Assembly (NCBI RefSeq): GCF_038396675.1
Contig: NC_088934.1
Coordinates: forward strand, 45,508,501-45,572,500
Source of the DNA: Hydra vulgaris
Lineage: Eukaryota; Cnidaria; Hydrozoa; Anthoathecata; Hydridae
DNA length: 64,000 nucleotides
Direction of reading: 5' to 3'
The translations under genes and the position numbers were made by a program. Of this stretch, positions 51,201 through 62,289 are shown piece by piece; position 1 is the stretch's first letter, and each line of letters opens with the position of its first letter. The notes under the pieces were generated by a model. It was not told where the DNA came from. It saw nothing but the letters and a program-made list of their open reading frames with translations, and searched no databases.

Positions 51201-52655
51201 CAAATTTACATTGATTGCTCATTTTAAATTCGATCCATTAGAATGGCTGGTTTCTTATTAGTTTGAAAGAAGTTATTTATAGTGAGTGAACAATTCAAAT
51301 AACAAAATCAATAAAAAGAATTTATATTTTTGAAAATAATATCAATGATGTTAAAGATAAAAGATATGTTAGATTCTAGATGGAGCAAATATAAGATTTT
51401 GATTGTGTGACTTTATTAGATGATTCTTGTAAAATTGCAATTTATATTGCTGGTTTTATTGTTTAAAAATTTATTAAAAAAATTTGAAAATTGAAAATAA
51501 AAAAAAGTTGCAAATTGGTTTATACTCAACATTGTCCACAGGAGTCAACTGATTCAATTATTTTAATATATTATCCAGAGGTGGGCTTTGTGTTGGATTT
51601 TTTTAAATCTTTTAAAATTTATTTTTGAAAATCTGTGTATTTTTATTTCTTGTAAAGTCCTTGAAAGTTACAAAATTTCTACTGACAAGTCTAACCCATA
51701 TCTAAGATATGTGTTAAATTTGTTAAAGCTGTATATAAGATATCGGTTAGAAATGATGAGAAAGATAATATGCCAGGTGAAGAAAAAAATCAATTGCTTT
51801 TACTCAGCGTTTTTTGAGTATTTTTCAGCTTTACGTGAATAAAAATTTAAGCAAAATCGCTCAAATTTTTATTCTCATAAAGCTGACCAATTACTGATTA
51901 AAATTGCTTTTTTTCACCCGGCCTATTATCTTTTTCAAATCATCATATTTGGAAAAAAAAAAAATGTTACTACTTTACAACAAATAAGATGTACAACCAA
52001 CAACTGAGCATTTATTAACCGTATAGTTATTTACTACTAAAACGAAGCCACAGTTAATTATACAAGGTTGAGCGAAGTTTGATGAAGATTCCAATTTGGC
52101 CAACGCAAAATTTTTTATCCATTTCCAGATTTAGCTAAGATTTATAACGCAGTAATTAAAATATTTTGCGAAAGTGACAGAATACGTTTTGAAAACGTTT
52201 TGGTCTTCAATTTTTTTTTTTTTTTTGATTTAAACTGAATAGAATGCCGTGTATTTAAGTAGGCCACGATTTGATTGAAGCAATATCTATCTAGTGATGA
52301 TGTAAATATACTTTATAAAATTCTTTTAATTTTTTTGTATTCAAGAGTTTTTGCTTTTATATTTTTTTAAATTTTAGTAGTTGTAAGCTTTTTAACACTT
52401 TTTATTTATTTGTTGCTTTCTATTTGAATATTTTATCAATTTTTTTATTTATGTTACCGTTATATCAATTTTTTTAAATGTACCTTCTCGCTCCAGTCAC
52501 TAATCTTTTGATAGTGTGCATTGTAAATAATCTTTAACAACAAAATAAACTAAAAAAAAAAAGAAAAATAATAAATTACAAAAATAAATGTTGCTTTTAT
52601 AAACTTTTAATTGTTCTTCTTGTATAATTATTTACAAATCTGAACATATTTTTTA
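51201..52655. other. AT-rich DNA; weak transposase-like remnant, then the P450 upstream intron
   Basis: At about 51395-51580 the plus strand reads LLDDSCKIAIYIAGFIV, a stop, KFIKKI and then TQHCPQESTDSIILIYYPE. YIAG.IV followed by a basic stretch recalls the C-terminal ends of some DDE transposases, but the call is weak. From about 51850 to 52655 nothing is recognised; this should be intron if the P450 has upstream exons. Confidence 0.35.
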
Positions 52656-52656
52656 G

Positions 52657-53626
52657 AACAATGCACTCTAAACATCATATGCACTATTCTTTTTAATCAT
52701 CGCTATGAAGAAGACAATCAGGAGTTTCAGGACATCATAAAATATTCACATCTGGCTACTAAAACACATAACGAAACTAGTTTTATATCATCTATCCCAT
52801 GGTTGCGTTATTTCTCAACGGCTACATCTCGAAATATATATTTGAAATAATAAGACTTCGAGATCCAATTTTGAAACGAAAACTACAAGAACACAAAAGA
52901 ACCTATGACGAAAGCAATTTGCGTGATGTGACAGACGCTTTAATAAAAATATCATTAGAACCAGTGACGGAAACAGATTCCCATGAAAAAATCACAGACG
53001 ATAATATTGAGTTCCTTTTAAATGATTTTATGATTGCCGGATCGGAAACCTCATCAAATACAATTCTTTGGTTTATTGTTTATATTTTACACTGGCCAGA
53101 ATATCAAGATAAACTTTATGATGAAATTGTAAATGTTACTTCAGGTAACGGGTATCCATCCTTAAACGATGGTCCTAGGCTTCATTTAATTCAAGCCATA
53201 ATTCATGAAATACTTAGATTGTCGTCAGTAGTACCACTTGGTTTATGTCATAAAGCAATGGAGAACAGTAGTATTTGTGGGAAATTTGTTCCCAAGGGAG
53301 CTCTTATTCTAACTAACTTATGGAGTATACATCATGATGAACGTTATTGGACAAATGCAATGAATTTTATTCCTGAGCGTTGGCTAGACGATTCGGGCAA
53401 TTTTGATTATAATTTAGGGTATGCATATTTGCCTTTTTCTGGTGGACCTCGCAGTTGTTTAGGAGAAATATTGGCTAAAACAGAGCTGCTTGTGTTTATC
53501 TCGCGGTTAGTAAAAGATTATAGATTTGAAAAGCCAAATGGAAAAGAATTACCTTCCTTAGATGGTCGCTCTGGTGTTACATGTCCTCCTTACGAATTCG
53601 AAGTTGTAATGATTCCGAGGAGCTAA
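52657..53626 (+). pseudogene. Cytochrome P450 terminal exon with a one-base frameshift (gene or pseudogene)
   Basis: A clan-2 (CYP1/2/17-like) P450: a haem-thiolate monooxygenase, normally on the endoplasmic reticulum. The exon follows the acceptor ttttttag at 52656. It begins in one frame (TLNIICTILFNHRYEEDNQE to STATSRNIYLK) and shifts at about 52847 into the long frame (IIRLRDPILKRKLQEHKR). One A appears to be missing from an A-run. The long frame holds the I-helix AGSETSSNT, the K-helix EILR (ExxR), PERW, and the haem-binding FSGGPRSCLG with the Cys ligand. It ends VVMIPRS at a TAA at 53626; an AATAAA lies near 53860. About 325 of the usual 480-500 residues are present; the N-terminal anchor exons are not seen. 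The shift could be a sequencing error or a true lesion. Confidence 0.88.
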
Positions 53627-53869
53627 ATAATTTTTGTATTATTATGTTGAAACATTTTAACTACTTAAATGAAATTTTTTTATTTAAAGATACAAAAATT
53701 CAAAAAATCTCGTTTTTCTTTGTGAAAAAATTAAAAAAAAAATACGTAGATTTTGAAATAATTTTGCTAGTGTTTATGAACATATTGATTTCAGCAGTGG
53801 TCTTTGCAGATTTGTATTATCAATTATATATAATATATGAAAACGAAAATATAAATAATAAATAAAAAA

Positions 53870-54270
53870 TATGAAAATTATTATACGAATATTTTTTTGG
53901 CTTGGTTTACTTTTACTAAAGTTTTAAAATGTGAAATTTCAGTAAAAGGAACTGGGATTGAGAAGATGATAGGGAAAGTTTTCAAATTACATTCTCTCTT
54001 GTAGCGTCGTTTACTACGTTTCTTGTTTTATTTTCGTGACATTTTGAAATCAAATTTTCGTAATTCATTTTTATATACTGCCAACATAATATTGGTACGA
54101 TATTTGTAGCAATAGCTGTAAAATCTGAAAATTTTATATTATATTTATTTATCGTAAACCCTTATATAAATTTTATTTCAACATTGTCTTTATTTTTTAA
54201 ACATGAATTTAACATCATCCATTTAATCCAAATCGTAACACTCCTTCATCAAACATTTGATTAAATCTAT
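53870..54270. other. Downstream of the P450, no feature
   Basis: AT-rich DNA with no recognised gene or repeat. Confidence 0.5.
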
Positions 54271-54272
54271 CC

Positions 54273-54500
54273 ATATATCTTCAAAACTGTTAGGAGTCTT
54301 TAATTTACCCAAGTTTTGATATATCTTCAAAACTGTTAGGAGTCTTTAATTTACCCAAGTTTTGATATATCTTCAAAACTGTTAGGAGTCTTTAATTTAC
54401 CCAAGTTTTGATATATCTTCAAAACTGTTAGGAGTCTTTAATTTACCCAAGTTTTGATATATCTTCAAAACTGTTAGGAGTCTTTAATTTACAAGTTTTG
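54273..54500. repeat. 46-bp minisatellite, five copies
   Basis: Units beginning atatatcttcaaaactgtta and containing ggagtctttaatttaccc repeat five times almost without change; the last copy lacks two bases. Such uniformity suggests recent expansion. Confidence 0.98.
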
Positions 54501-54504
54501 ATAT

Positions 54505-56335
54505 AAATTTTATATTCTTTTCCATTAATATTATCAATATTATAATATGCGCTGTTTATAAAAATTTAATATTTCTTCCTTAAAAACCTCCATTTTTTGA
54601 AAAAATATTTTTATGTCATCATCGTCATATTGATAAATATATTTTTGAAAAAATTTAAAAAGCTGTAATTTTACATTATATATATACACAATTTTCATGA
54701 ATAAAAGTATTAAATTGTTGCGATGAATAAAATCAGCGAGTCTTAATGTAATATAAAAGTCACAATAAGACGCTGACAATATAAATTATTGGTCTCCTAA
54801 AATTGGTTTGTTCAACAGACCAATTTCCATATTGTTGGTAAAACGCGGTTAAAGTTTAAATGGGTATTATTTCTCTCGTATTTTATTTATACCCAGTTTA
54901 TGTGTTTCAATGTATCATCTTTACTTTAAAATTATTATAAGCACGGCGTTAATTTTTGCCCAAAAATTTTTCAGTGCGAATTGTTCGCGCGACTATTGAA
55001 ACTAAATTTCGTGCAGACTTGAATATTTTTACGTTTGGTTCAGTCTACACTAAAATATGCAGTTAAGTAACCAAGGATCATGGCTTAATTGGTCAAAAGT
55101 TGAATGTTTTAATGTGTTAATATGTTGAAATAGGAGTTATATTTTTTATTCAAGGAAGAATATATGTATTTTTACACATTCTTCGTATTATTTTAATCAT
55201 AATAAATAAGTCTATAAAAAGATGCTCGATAAACCACTATGTTCCCTCTTTTATTAATACAGTTTTACATTTGAAATTGATACTTGCATTAATATCTTTC
55301 TTTTTAGTAAGAGATTTTGAAAGTTAATAAGTATATCTTGAAATATCTTATTTTTTCTTGTAAAAATTGATATTTTTGATTTTCAAAAAGTCTTAAAACC
55401 TAAAATAATGAATTAACTTTAAAATCTCTAACTAAATATGGACCTAACACATTAAGAAACATTTGCGGAATTTTGTTATAAATGAAGTAAAAGATAAGTA
55501 TGAGTTTATCTCCGATGTTTCTATGTGACTTTTTGACAAATTTTCAAAAAATTTGGCAGCCATTTAAAAAAATTTTTTTTTTTTTTTTAAATTATTTTTA
55601 AGACTTTATCTTGAATGTTAAAATGTTATACAACTTTTTATTTATTTTTCACATGACATTTAAAAGTTTTTTTAAAAAATTTTATAGTTGATAAAATATA
55701 TTTCATAAAAATAATATTTATTAGTAGGTATAAATAGTATATATATATATAAAACAGTATGAAAAAATGTTTGCAAATATCTTAACTTGCAACGTGACTG
55801 GCTACACATCAGTGTTGTCAGTTTAAGAAGTAAGTTTATGCCTATTCTACATTATTGTGTTATTAGGATATTTAACACACCAAATATTACTTTTTATTAT
55901 ATTTGGCTGAGGTAAGCAGGCTTTGTGAGAAAAAAAAAGTTTGAAGGTTTTTGAGGTTCCAAGTTTTATCTTTTATTATTGGATCTTCATAATTGTTTAT
56001 ATTAATTATTATTTTTATTTTAAATTTTTGTTTTGTTTTCTATTTTATTTCATATTCATGAATTTTAAAGTCTGGATTTTATTCTGCATTTTTGTATACT
56101 TGTATCTTCATTAAATATTTTTATGAAGGATAAATTTTTTACTTGGTTACATATTATTAACTTATTATTAAGTTGATAAACAAGTTTATTATTAATTACA
56201 ACAGTTTTATTATTACAAGACCTCCAGGAATGTAAAGACTGGTATTACTGCGAATAAAAAGTATAAACAGCTACAAAAAAGTATTTTAGGAATTATAATT
56301 AGTATATTCAAACGACTATTTAAATATGTTTCATT
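54505..56335. other. Intergenic AT-rich DNA
   Basis: No gene recognised. The motif cggcgttaatttttg at about 54943 recurs reversed at about 58055-58075. Confidence 0.45.
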
Positions 56336-56339
56336 ATAT

Positions 56340-56622
56340 AAGTAACTAGCTGGAGTTACCCGGCGTTGCCCGGGCCAATATTTAAACTGGCTTACCTGAT
56401 ATCTGTACACAAAAATGGGCCCAAAAATGGGCCCAAAAAATGGTCCCCCCTGACCCCGGGGGTCGGGGTACGGGGTCAAAACCCAGCTAAGAACCTTCTC
56501 CCCCTCGAGGACTACCCCCATGCCAAGTTTCATCGAGATCGGTCCGGCGGTTTGGATTTCTATAGAGAACAAACAAACAAACACACACACAAACACACAT
56601 TGCCCTTTATATATATTAAGAT
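56340..56622 (+). repeat. GC-rich dispersed repeat, probably an RTE-type LINE or SINE 3' tail
   Basis: Starts near actagctggagttacccggc and gttgcccgggcc, contains a duplicated aaaatgggccc block and atgccaagtttcatcgagat, and ends in (caaa)n and (ca)n with ttatatatatt. This tail pattern (aagtttcat..gatcggt, then simple CA/AAC repeats) is common in animal RTE-like retroelements. ORFs across it are not meaningful. Family naming is from memory. Confidence 0.55.
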
Positions 56623-56639
56623 GAACTGAAGTGTTCACA

Positions 56640-58930
56640 AATTTTCTATTTTTACAGATGTAAATGTTTTATATTAATAATTTTTCATACAAATCTTGGT
56701 GTATATCTTAAAATACTGTGTTTCTCTCATTTATATGCATTAATATCTATTTATATGTTGCATGTTCAAAAACAAAAATAATTTGTAGATTGTTTTTCAA
56801 AGTTGATAAACATCTGATACAAGTTATCAGTTATACTTTGTATGTTCTAGCAATCTGATACAAGGTATCAGATTATTAAAAACCTTGATGTTTGTGTTAA
56901 GGTTATCTAAGTAAAGCAGGGATGCGGAGTCCCAAAAGGACTCCAGATTTATATTTCACAAAAGTTTACTTTAAGTATTGTGAATTTTAAAGTAGGTATC
57001 ACAGATGTAATGACTTGCAAGGCTGCTCAGTTTTATGGCTTTTTTTAAAAAAAATTTGTGTTGGCAAGCATCAAAAAGAATGTACAAGCAACAAATTTTT
57101 TAGTTTCGATTTATTTCTAAAAATCCTTTTGCATTTTGATTATATCTCGATTTCAGATATTATATTTATTCAAATTAATTAATATATATTTTTTAGACTT
57201 GGATTTTATTTATTGCATTTCAAGATATTTTCATATTACCTTCATAAAAAAGATAAGACATTCAAAATATAAAAATAATTTTCTTTTTATTAGTTTTTAT
57301 AAATATTACCTGTCACATATACCTTTCTTAATGTTATGCTTTTTTTTTTTAAATAAATTAAGGTGTAGATGTATATAGTAGTTCTATTGGTTTAAGGTTA
57401 GGTTATTATATTGGTTCAAGAAGAAATTATTCCATTGGTTTAAGGTTATGGTAAGGTTAGCTATTTAATCCACAACATATCTGAACCTAGGCTGTTCATA
57501 AAGCTATGCAAATTACAGTGTGTGTAGATTTATGAAATAGAATTTACAAACTGAATGAAAGTAGAACATATATGATAAATTGATAGGTCAGTAGTAATTT
57601 TTTATTTTTGTTTTTTAGGTATTGGCAGGCTGTACTTGACGACTTTTTTTGTGTTTTACAAAATTTTAAGTTTAAAAAATTATTTTTCATATTTACATTT
57701 ATTTTACACTTTTAGTTTTTTAATAAATAATTGTTATTCAGAAGTACAATTATAATTGTAGTGTCCAATTTTTGTAATATTTTTCCTGCAAATACCGATT
57801 TGATATTATGTTATCAATGTGAAAGTATAATCTTAAGATATAATTAAAACAATGGTAGGATGAGGTGCATAAACATACGCTTTGTTTTCTTATAAATAAA
57901 ATTCAAATTTCGCTCAAAATGTCTGTACCGATAGAAACCACTCGCAAAAACTTTCGATATTGATTGGTGTATTAAAATTTAACTGTTACTTGTACATGGT
58001 TTCCACTAACAATGACTGTAAGTGTGAAAACACGCGCAAACTGGCAATCGGGATATTTTTTAACAAAAATTAACGCCATGTAAAAGTCTATTTATCTAAA
58101 ATCTATATTTCAATAATAAAAAGTGCTCAGTAATTAGAGTCTTTATTTTTAGCAACTGCATTAATTCAGGAGATTTTTGTTTCCTTGTATTTTGTACATA
58201 CCCAATTTTAACAAATTTAAAGTCTTCATTGAAAGATGTTTAAAAATCGACTTTTAAAATAATATTTTTGGTGTAAACAGTTTTATTTTTGAGTGACGAA
58301 TTTTAGAAAAAAGAAAAGTTGCTGATAATCTCGAAAATCTGTGGAAACCATCTGCAGTATTTGAAATTACTTAACTTTGTAGGCACTTTTTTTATACTGT
58401 AATCAGACCAATTGAGCATTGGTCTATATTGTTATAGAGGGTTATATATAGAAAAATTTATAATTTTTTAAAATTTAATTCTCTATAACAATATGCATTG
58501 CGTCAATTTAATGTAAGTTACCGTATTCGGCTCAAAATATTTTTATAATTAATTGTTGCTGCTAAGTTCCGACATTAAAAAACTAACTTATGTTAAACTC
58601 ATTGTTTTATTTATTTTGTGGAACGCAACTGTCCCACTAAAGAATGATTTTATTAATACAAAAAACGTCTTTTTCTATATTTTTTTAATATTTTCGCAGC
58701 TTTAATTAAGTAAACAATTAAACACGCTTTCAGTTAAGGTATTGGTTTGTTCAATATCCGTTTTATAACGTTCTTTATAACATTTTTTTATTTTGACATT
58801 AAAAAAGATCTAAAAATTTTGATTAGCAATGCCGATTTTTTATACTTTATGTTAAATATTGAACAAGCATATCTTAAAATAAACTTATGTAACAACAACT
58901 TTTTTTCAGTAAAAAAAAAAGGGTATTTTT
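56640..58930. other. Intergenic AT-rich DNA with small element traces
   Basis: No gene. At 56921-56955, cagggatgcggagtcc followed by ggactcc resembles a hAT-type terminus. Just upstream, two ctgatacaag(t/g)tatcag inverted repeats occur (56812-56870). A direct repeat of attggtttaaggtta lies at 57388-57455, and ggcgttaatttttgttaa (reversed) at about 58055. Confidence 0.4.
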
Positions 58931-58934
58931 TTAC

Positions 58935-59020
58935 TGAAATAACTGACGGGCATCTCTCGGACACGCGTTGACCGAGGGACACCCGTCAGTCGTCTCCCGG
59001 GCGACGCATGCCCACTGGGT
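58935..59020. repeat. GC-rich palindromic island
   Basis: Arms ctgacggg...tcgg and ccga...cccgtcag surround acacgcgttga. Then gacgcatgcccactgggtt carries the terminal motif of the palindromic MITE at 5397-5507. Just upstream, cagtaaaaaa and ttttttactg form another inverted repeat. Probably a MITE relic. Confidence 0.6.
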
Positions 59021-59024
59021 TCTT

Positions 59025-59478
59025 TGATAATACGATAATTTAATATAAGATAACGAGCAACTTAAAAATGTCATCAAACATAGTACTATGCAGAAATCAT
59101 ACCTTTTAAAAGGTGACAAGGTATATCAGTGCAGTAAAAGATTATAAAGATAGTTACGAAAAATATATAACAAGTGTCAACGAACAATGCGAAATTACAC
59201 CATATGCATATAAATTACACCATATTTATCGTTATATTATTAGTTATTAAGGACTTCAAGAGCACCGCGGAAGAGCATTTAACCAGGAAGTTTATGTCTC
59301 TTTCCATATGAATGTCGTCAAACTGGTCAGAGCAGACATCTTTGTTTTGATACAGAACTCTATCTCTTGGTTCTGATACAGAACTCAAACCACTACGCAA
59401 AAATTAAAATTTGGACACAGTTATTATTATTTATTATTATTATTATTCAGTGATCAAATACAAATATAATAATCTATT
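59025..59478. other. Intergenic; ATT-rich microsatellite
   Basis: A short (ATT)n tract lies at about 59422-59450. No gene recognised. Confidence 0.5.
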
Positions 59479-59479
59479 T

Positions 59480-59720
59480 ATAATTTGATGAAGAGGTGCT
59501 ACACCAGGCCCCCCTATGCTGACGAACATGGAGATACAAAAGCTACAGACAAAGCAGCAATTGTATCTATAAAGTTACTTTCTTATGTTGTTTTTGAAAG
59601 CGTTGATGGATTGAGCGTTCACTGCTTCTTGCGAAAGCGCATTCCATGGGGCGACAATTCTATTTGAAAAAAAGTTATACCGCTCCTCTCAGTTTTTTAC
59701 CATCTGACGTTCTAGTTATA
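59480..59720 (-). mobile_element. LINE ORF2 C-terminus
   Basis: On the minus strand, TSDGKKLRGAV is followed in another frame by NRIVAPWNALSQEAVNAQSI and NAFKNNIRK. The pattern FF.NR.V..WN.L...VV.A.S...FK is the conserved end of CR1/jockey-type ORF2 proteins. The copy is 5'-truncated with at least one frame change near 59665. Confidence 0.65.
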
Positions 59721-60007
59721 TACCTATATAATTACAAAATACAGGATGTATATGTATAACACAGAAAAAGATAGACACTATTTTTAAACTTTTTATCTTT
59801 AATGGTTCCAATATGCCATTGAATCAATTTGATTAAAAATATCGTTTGTTTTGTTTGCTTTACCGCAAAAGACGTATTGAAGCGCGAAGACCTTAAATTT
59901 TTATTTAGACAACTTTTATTTTATTATTTTCGACGCGTAAAAAAAGTAGCAAAAAAAGTTCACAACATAGCTGACTCATTAATAAAAATCTAGATTTTTT
60001 TAAATTT

Positions 60008-60170
60008 TTTTAGGTACTCCTAGAAATCCTTACGGTGTTATCACAGTGCACCGCGGACGAGCAATAAGAATTTCACACCTTCTTTCTAACCGATGTCACA
60101 AATCTTGCCCAGAGGTGAAGTTCGAACCACATGGCTCCATGGTTTCCGGATTTATTATCCTAAAAAATTA
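60008..60170 (-). repeat. tRNA-derived SINE, copy 3 (internally deleted head)
   Basis: Reversed, it reads ggagccatgtggttcgaact (B-box), ctctgggcaagattttgtg-like sequence, aaggtgtgaaattctt and gtgcactgtgataacac, ending aggagtacctaaa with an A/T tail. The final blocks match copy 2 (ctctgtgacacgactg, ggggtacctaaa). The two overlapping ORFs here are spurious. Confidence 0.65.
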
Positions 60171-60309
60171 TCAAAGGGAGGAAAAACTCCCATTAAGGGT
60201 TGCACTCCAAAATGGTTGTTTATCCAAGAAATCCTTGGAAATTTTGAAGTAATTTTTACACAAGATATAATGATATTGAAATTTCTTTTACATCATTTGA
60301 AATAAGATT

Positions 60310-61740
60310 TACAGAACTTGAAAAAACTTTTACATCGTTTACAACTTTTTACATTTATCCATTTTTGCGCATATATAAAAAAAAATTCAAATACCGGTAA
60401 AAAAGAGTTGTAAACTGATAGTTTTCAATATTCAACATGTTTAGTTACTATACCATTTTGTTTTTTACAACAAAGAATAATTAAGGTTCTAGGAGAATAA
60501 TCCAAGTCGGTTCTCTATAAAGTTCACCTACTAAAAATGAATAGAATTATTTTACTACAGAGGCGTAGTCAGAATATATTTTTAATAATAAAAACTCTAT
60601 TTGTTGCATAAAACTTCTATCATATAAAAACTGGCTACCTCTGTAACAACATGATTCGATCCTTTATTGTTTGCGGACTGAATTAAACAAGAAAAAACCA
60701 TTACGCAAAGATTTTTTTAGTTTTACTTGGTTTTTAATTAAATTAATATATCATTAAGTTGAAAATATATAAGTCTAATACAGAAATTTGATTTTTATCA
60801 TTAGCAATTCAAATATTTATTAAAAACATGTGCTTTTTTAACGCTGAAATTCCCTCTTTTTAAAAAGGAATAACTTTAACCTTTTTAAATTTAATTTAAT
60901 TTCAATTTTTATTTAATTAGGAACTACTAACCTAATTCTGTCTTAAAAAAGATATTTGAAAAGTGGAATTTGTGTAAATTTTAACAACTTTTATTTCAGC
61001 TAAGTGACGCGTTGCGCAACGCGCTAGACCTGCTTACTACATTACCTAATATTTGTTCCCGTTTAGAAAAAGACTATTGCTTTAAACGAATTACAAAAAA
61101 ATAACGCAAATATAAATTTAACCACAAAAATAAATTAAAAAAAAAACACATAAAAATACTCAACTAGGTTAAAGGTTGGGTTTTAGTATACATTCATTCT
61201 TATATGGTATTGGTATATTAAAAGTTAATACACGATTCATGCTTCCTGATATTTTGAAATTTAATAAGTTAATAAAATGAGCAACATAACTAAATAGCTT
61301 AGAAATTTTGAATAATTTTTTATGCTCTAACAACATTACTTAAGAGTAACGCACCAAAAGGGTAGAGGATGCTTGGGGGCTTAAGAAAATCTTTTTTACA
61401 AATTTTTCTAAACCAATACGCAACAGCTTTTGATTAAAAATTTAAAAAAATGTAATTTTCAATTAAAAATCTCTTACAGATAATATATTTTAAGAAATAA
61501 AGCAATGCAGAAAAAAAATCATTAGTGTTGTGATTAAAAAATATTAAGTCGTTTGTCACAATAAACAGTCATCTTGTCAAAATTAGAACCATTGTACTGC
61601 TACCATATTTTATATTACAACTAATGTTAAAAAATTCTACAAGTACTGACCTCTAAAAATCTCTGGGTACCCCTCTAAAAATCTCTGGGTACCATGAAAT
61701 TAACAATGCTACATAAGACATAATTTAAGTTCAAAAAAAA
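60310..61740. other. Intergenic AT-rich DNA
   Basis: No gene recognised. Noted: a perfect 16-bp palindrome cgcgttgcgcaacgcg at about 61008-61023, and a duplicated ctctaaaaatctctgggtac at about 61652-61693. Confidence 0.45.
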
Positions 61741-61747
61741 AAGAAAA

Positions 61748-61753
61748 TTTATT
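61748..61753 (-). terminator. Candidate poly(A) signal of the UPF0598 gene
   Basis: tttatt on the plus strand is AATAAA on the minus strand, about 57 bases after the stop codon at 61810. Confidence 0.5.
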
Positions 61754-61809
61754 AACATTTAACATAATTTCAAATAAGGGAACGACGCGAGGTAGTGCCG
61801 AAGCCAATA

Positions 61810-62289
61810 TTACTCCGGATGAACCTCTTGACTTCGTAACATAGTAGACAACGAATTATCAAGTAAAATTTTTTTACCTTTCCAAATGAAGTGAGTTGGA
61901 CTGAAATTATTACTACATTCTGAGAAAACAAAACCTGAGCTTAGCTGAACTGCCAAACTTGTTTTTAAAATCCCAACGCCTCCTACTTTTTCAGCTGCAG
62001 GATGATAGATTCGACCGGTCGATGGAAACATAAACAGCTTACTAGGTTGGAATGGTACAGTAATTAGATCACCGAGGCCATTGAATGCCAGAAAGTCCTG
62101 ATTTTGTACCTCAAATATATCAGTAAATACGATTGGTTTGCTCTCACAACGGACGTAGTTCATTTCCAGACCACATGGGGAGATATAAGGATAATCATCA
62201 GAATACTTCCCGCCATTATTTGTCTTTATCCTTTTGTAGAAGAATACAAGAAAGGCTTTGTCTATATATATTGTACAATTTATTTTATA
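61810..62289 (-). CDS. UPF0598 family protein (C8orf82-like), last exon
   Basis: An exon of 480 bases on the minus strand, 159 residues plus stop. It begins after the acceptor gatgttttttag (AG at 62291-62290) in phase 0 with YKINCTIYIDKAFLVFFYKR. It runs through GGKYSDDYPYISPCGLEMNY, VRCESKPIVFTDIF, GDLITVPFQPSKLFMFPSTG and RIYHPAAEKVGGVGILKTSL, and ends near SPTHFIWKGKKILLD. Conserved UPF0598 positions (PCG.E.N..RC, PVVFT, VPF.P..L, RIYHPA.E..GGVG) are all present. From memory the human protein is about 216 residues, so roughly 55-60 N-terminal residues lie in exons at higher coordinates that I did not find. The role of this small conserved, probably mitochondrial protein is poorly known. 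The frame is clean, so it looks like a live host gene. An ATG at 62163 lies inside the conserved region and is not the start. Confidence 0.9.
   Translation of the reverse strand, partial: YKINCTIYIDKAFLVFFYKRIKTNNGGKYSDDYPYISPCGLEMNYVRCESKPIVFTDIFEVQNQDFLAFNGLGDLITVPFQPSKLFMFPSTGRIYHPAAEKVGGVGILKTSLAVQLSSGFVFSECSNNFSPTHFIWKGKKILLDNSLSTMLRSQEVHPE

Noticed and set aside
53581..53865. 94-codon ORF overlapping the P450 end
   Set aside because: Out of frame with the P450 and mostly in its 3' untranslated region.
56213..56638. ORFs of 141 and 87 codons on opposite strands
   Set aside because: Both lie in a GC-rich dispersed repeat tail with simple repeats; no family resemblance.
57136..57378. 80-codon hydrophobic ORF
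   Set aside because: AT-driven Phe/Ile/Tyr/Lys composition with no homology pattern or splice context.
60046..60305. Two overlapping ORFs of about 70 codons
   Set aside because: Explained by a reversed SINE with B-box and shared tail blocks.
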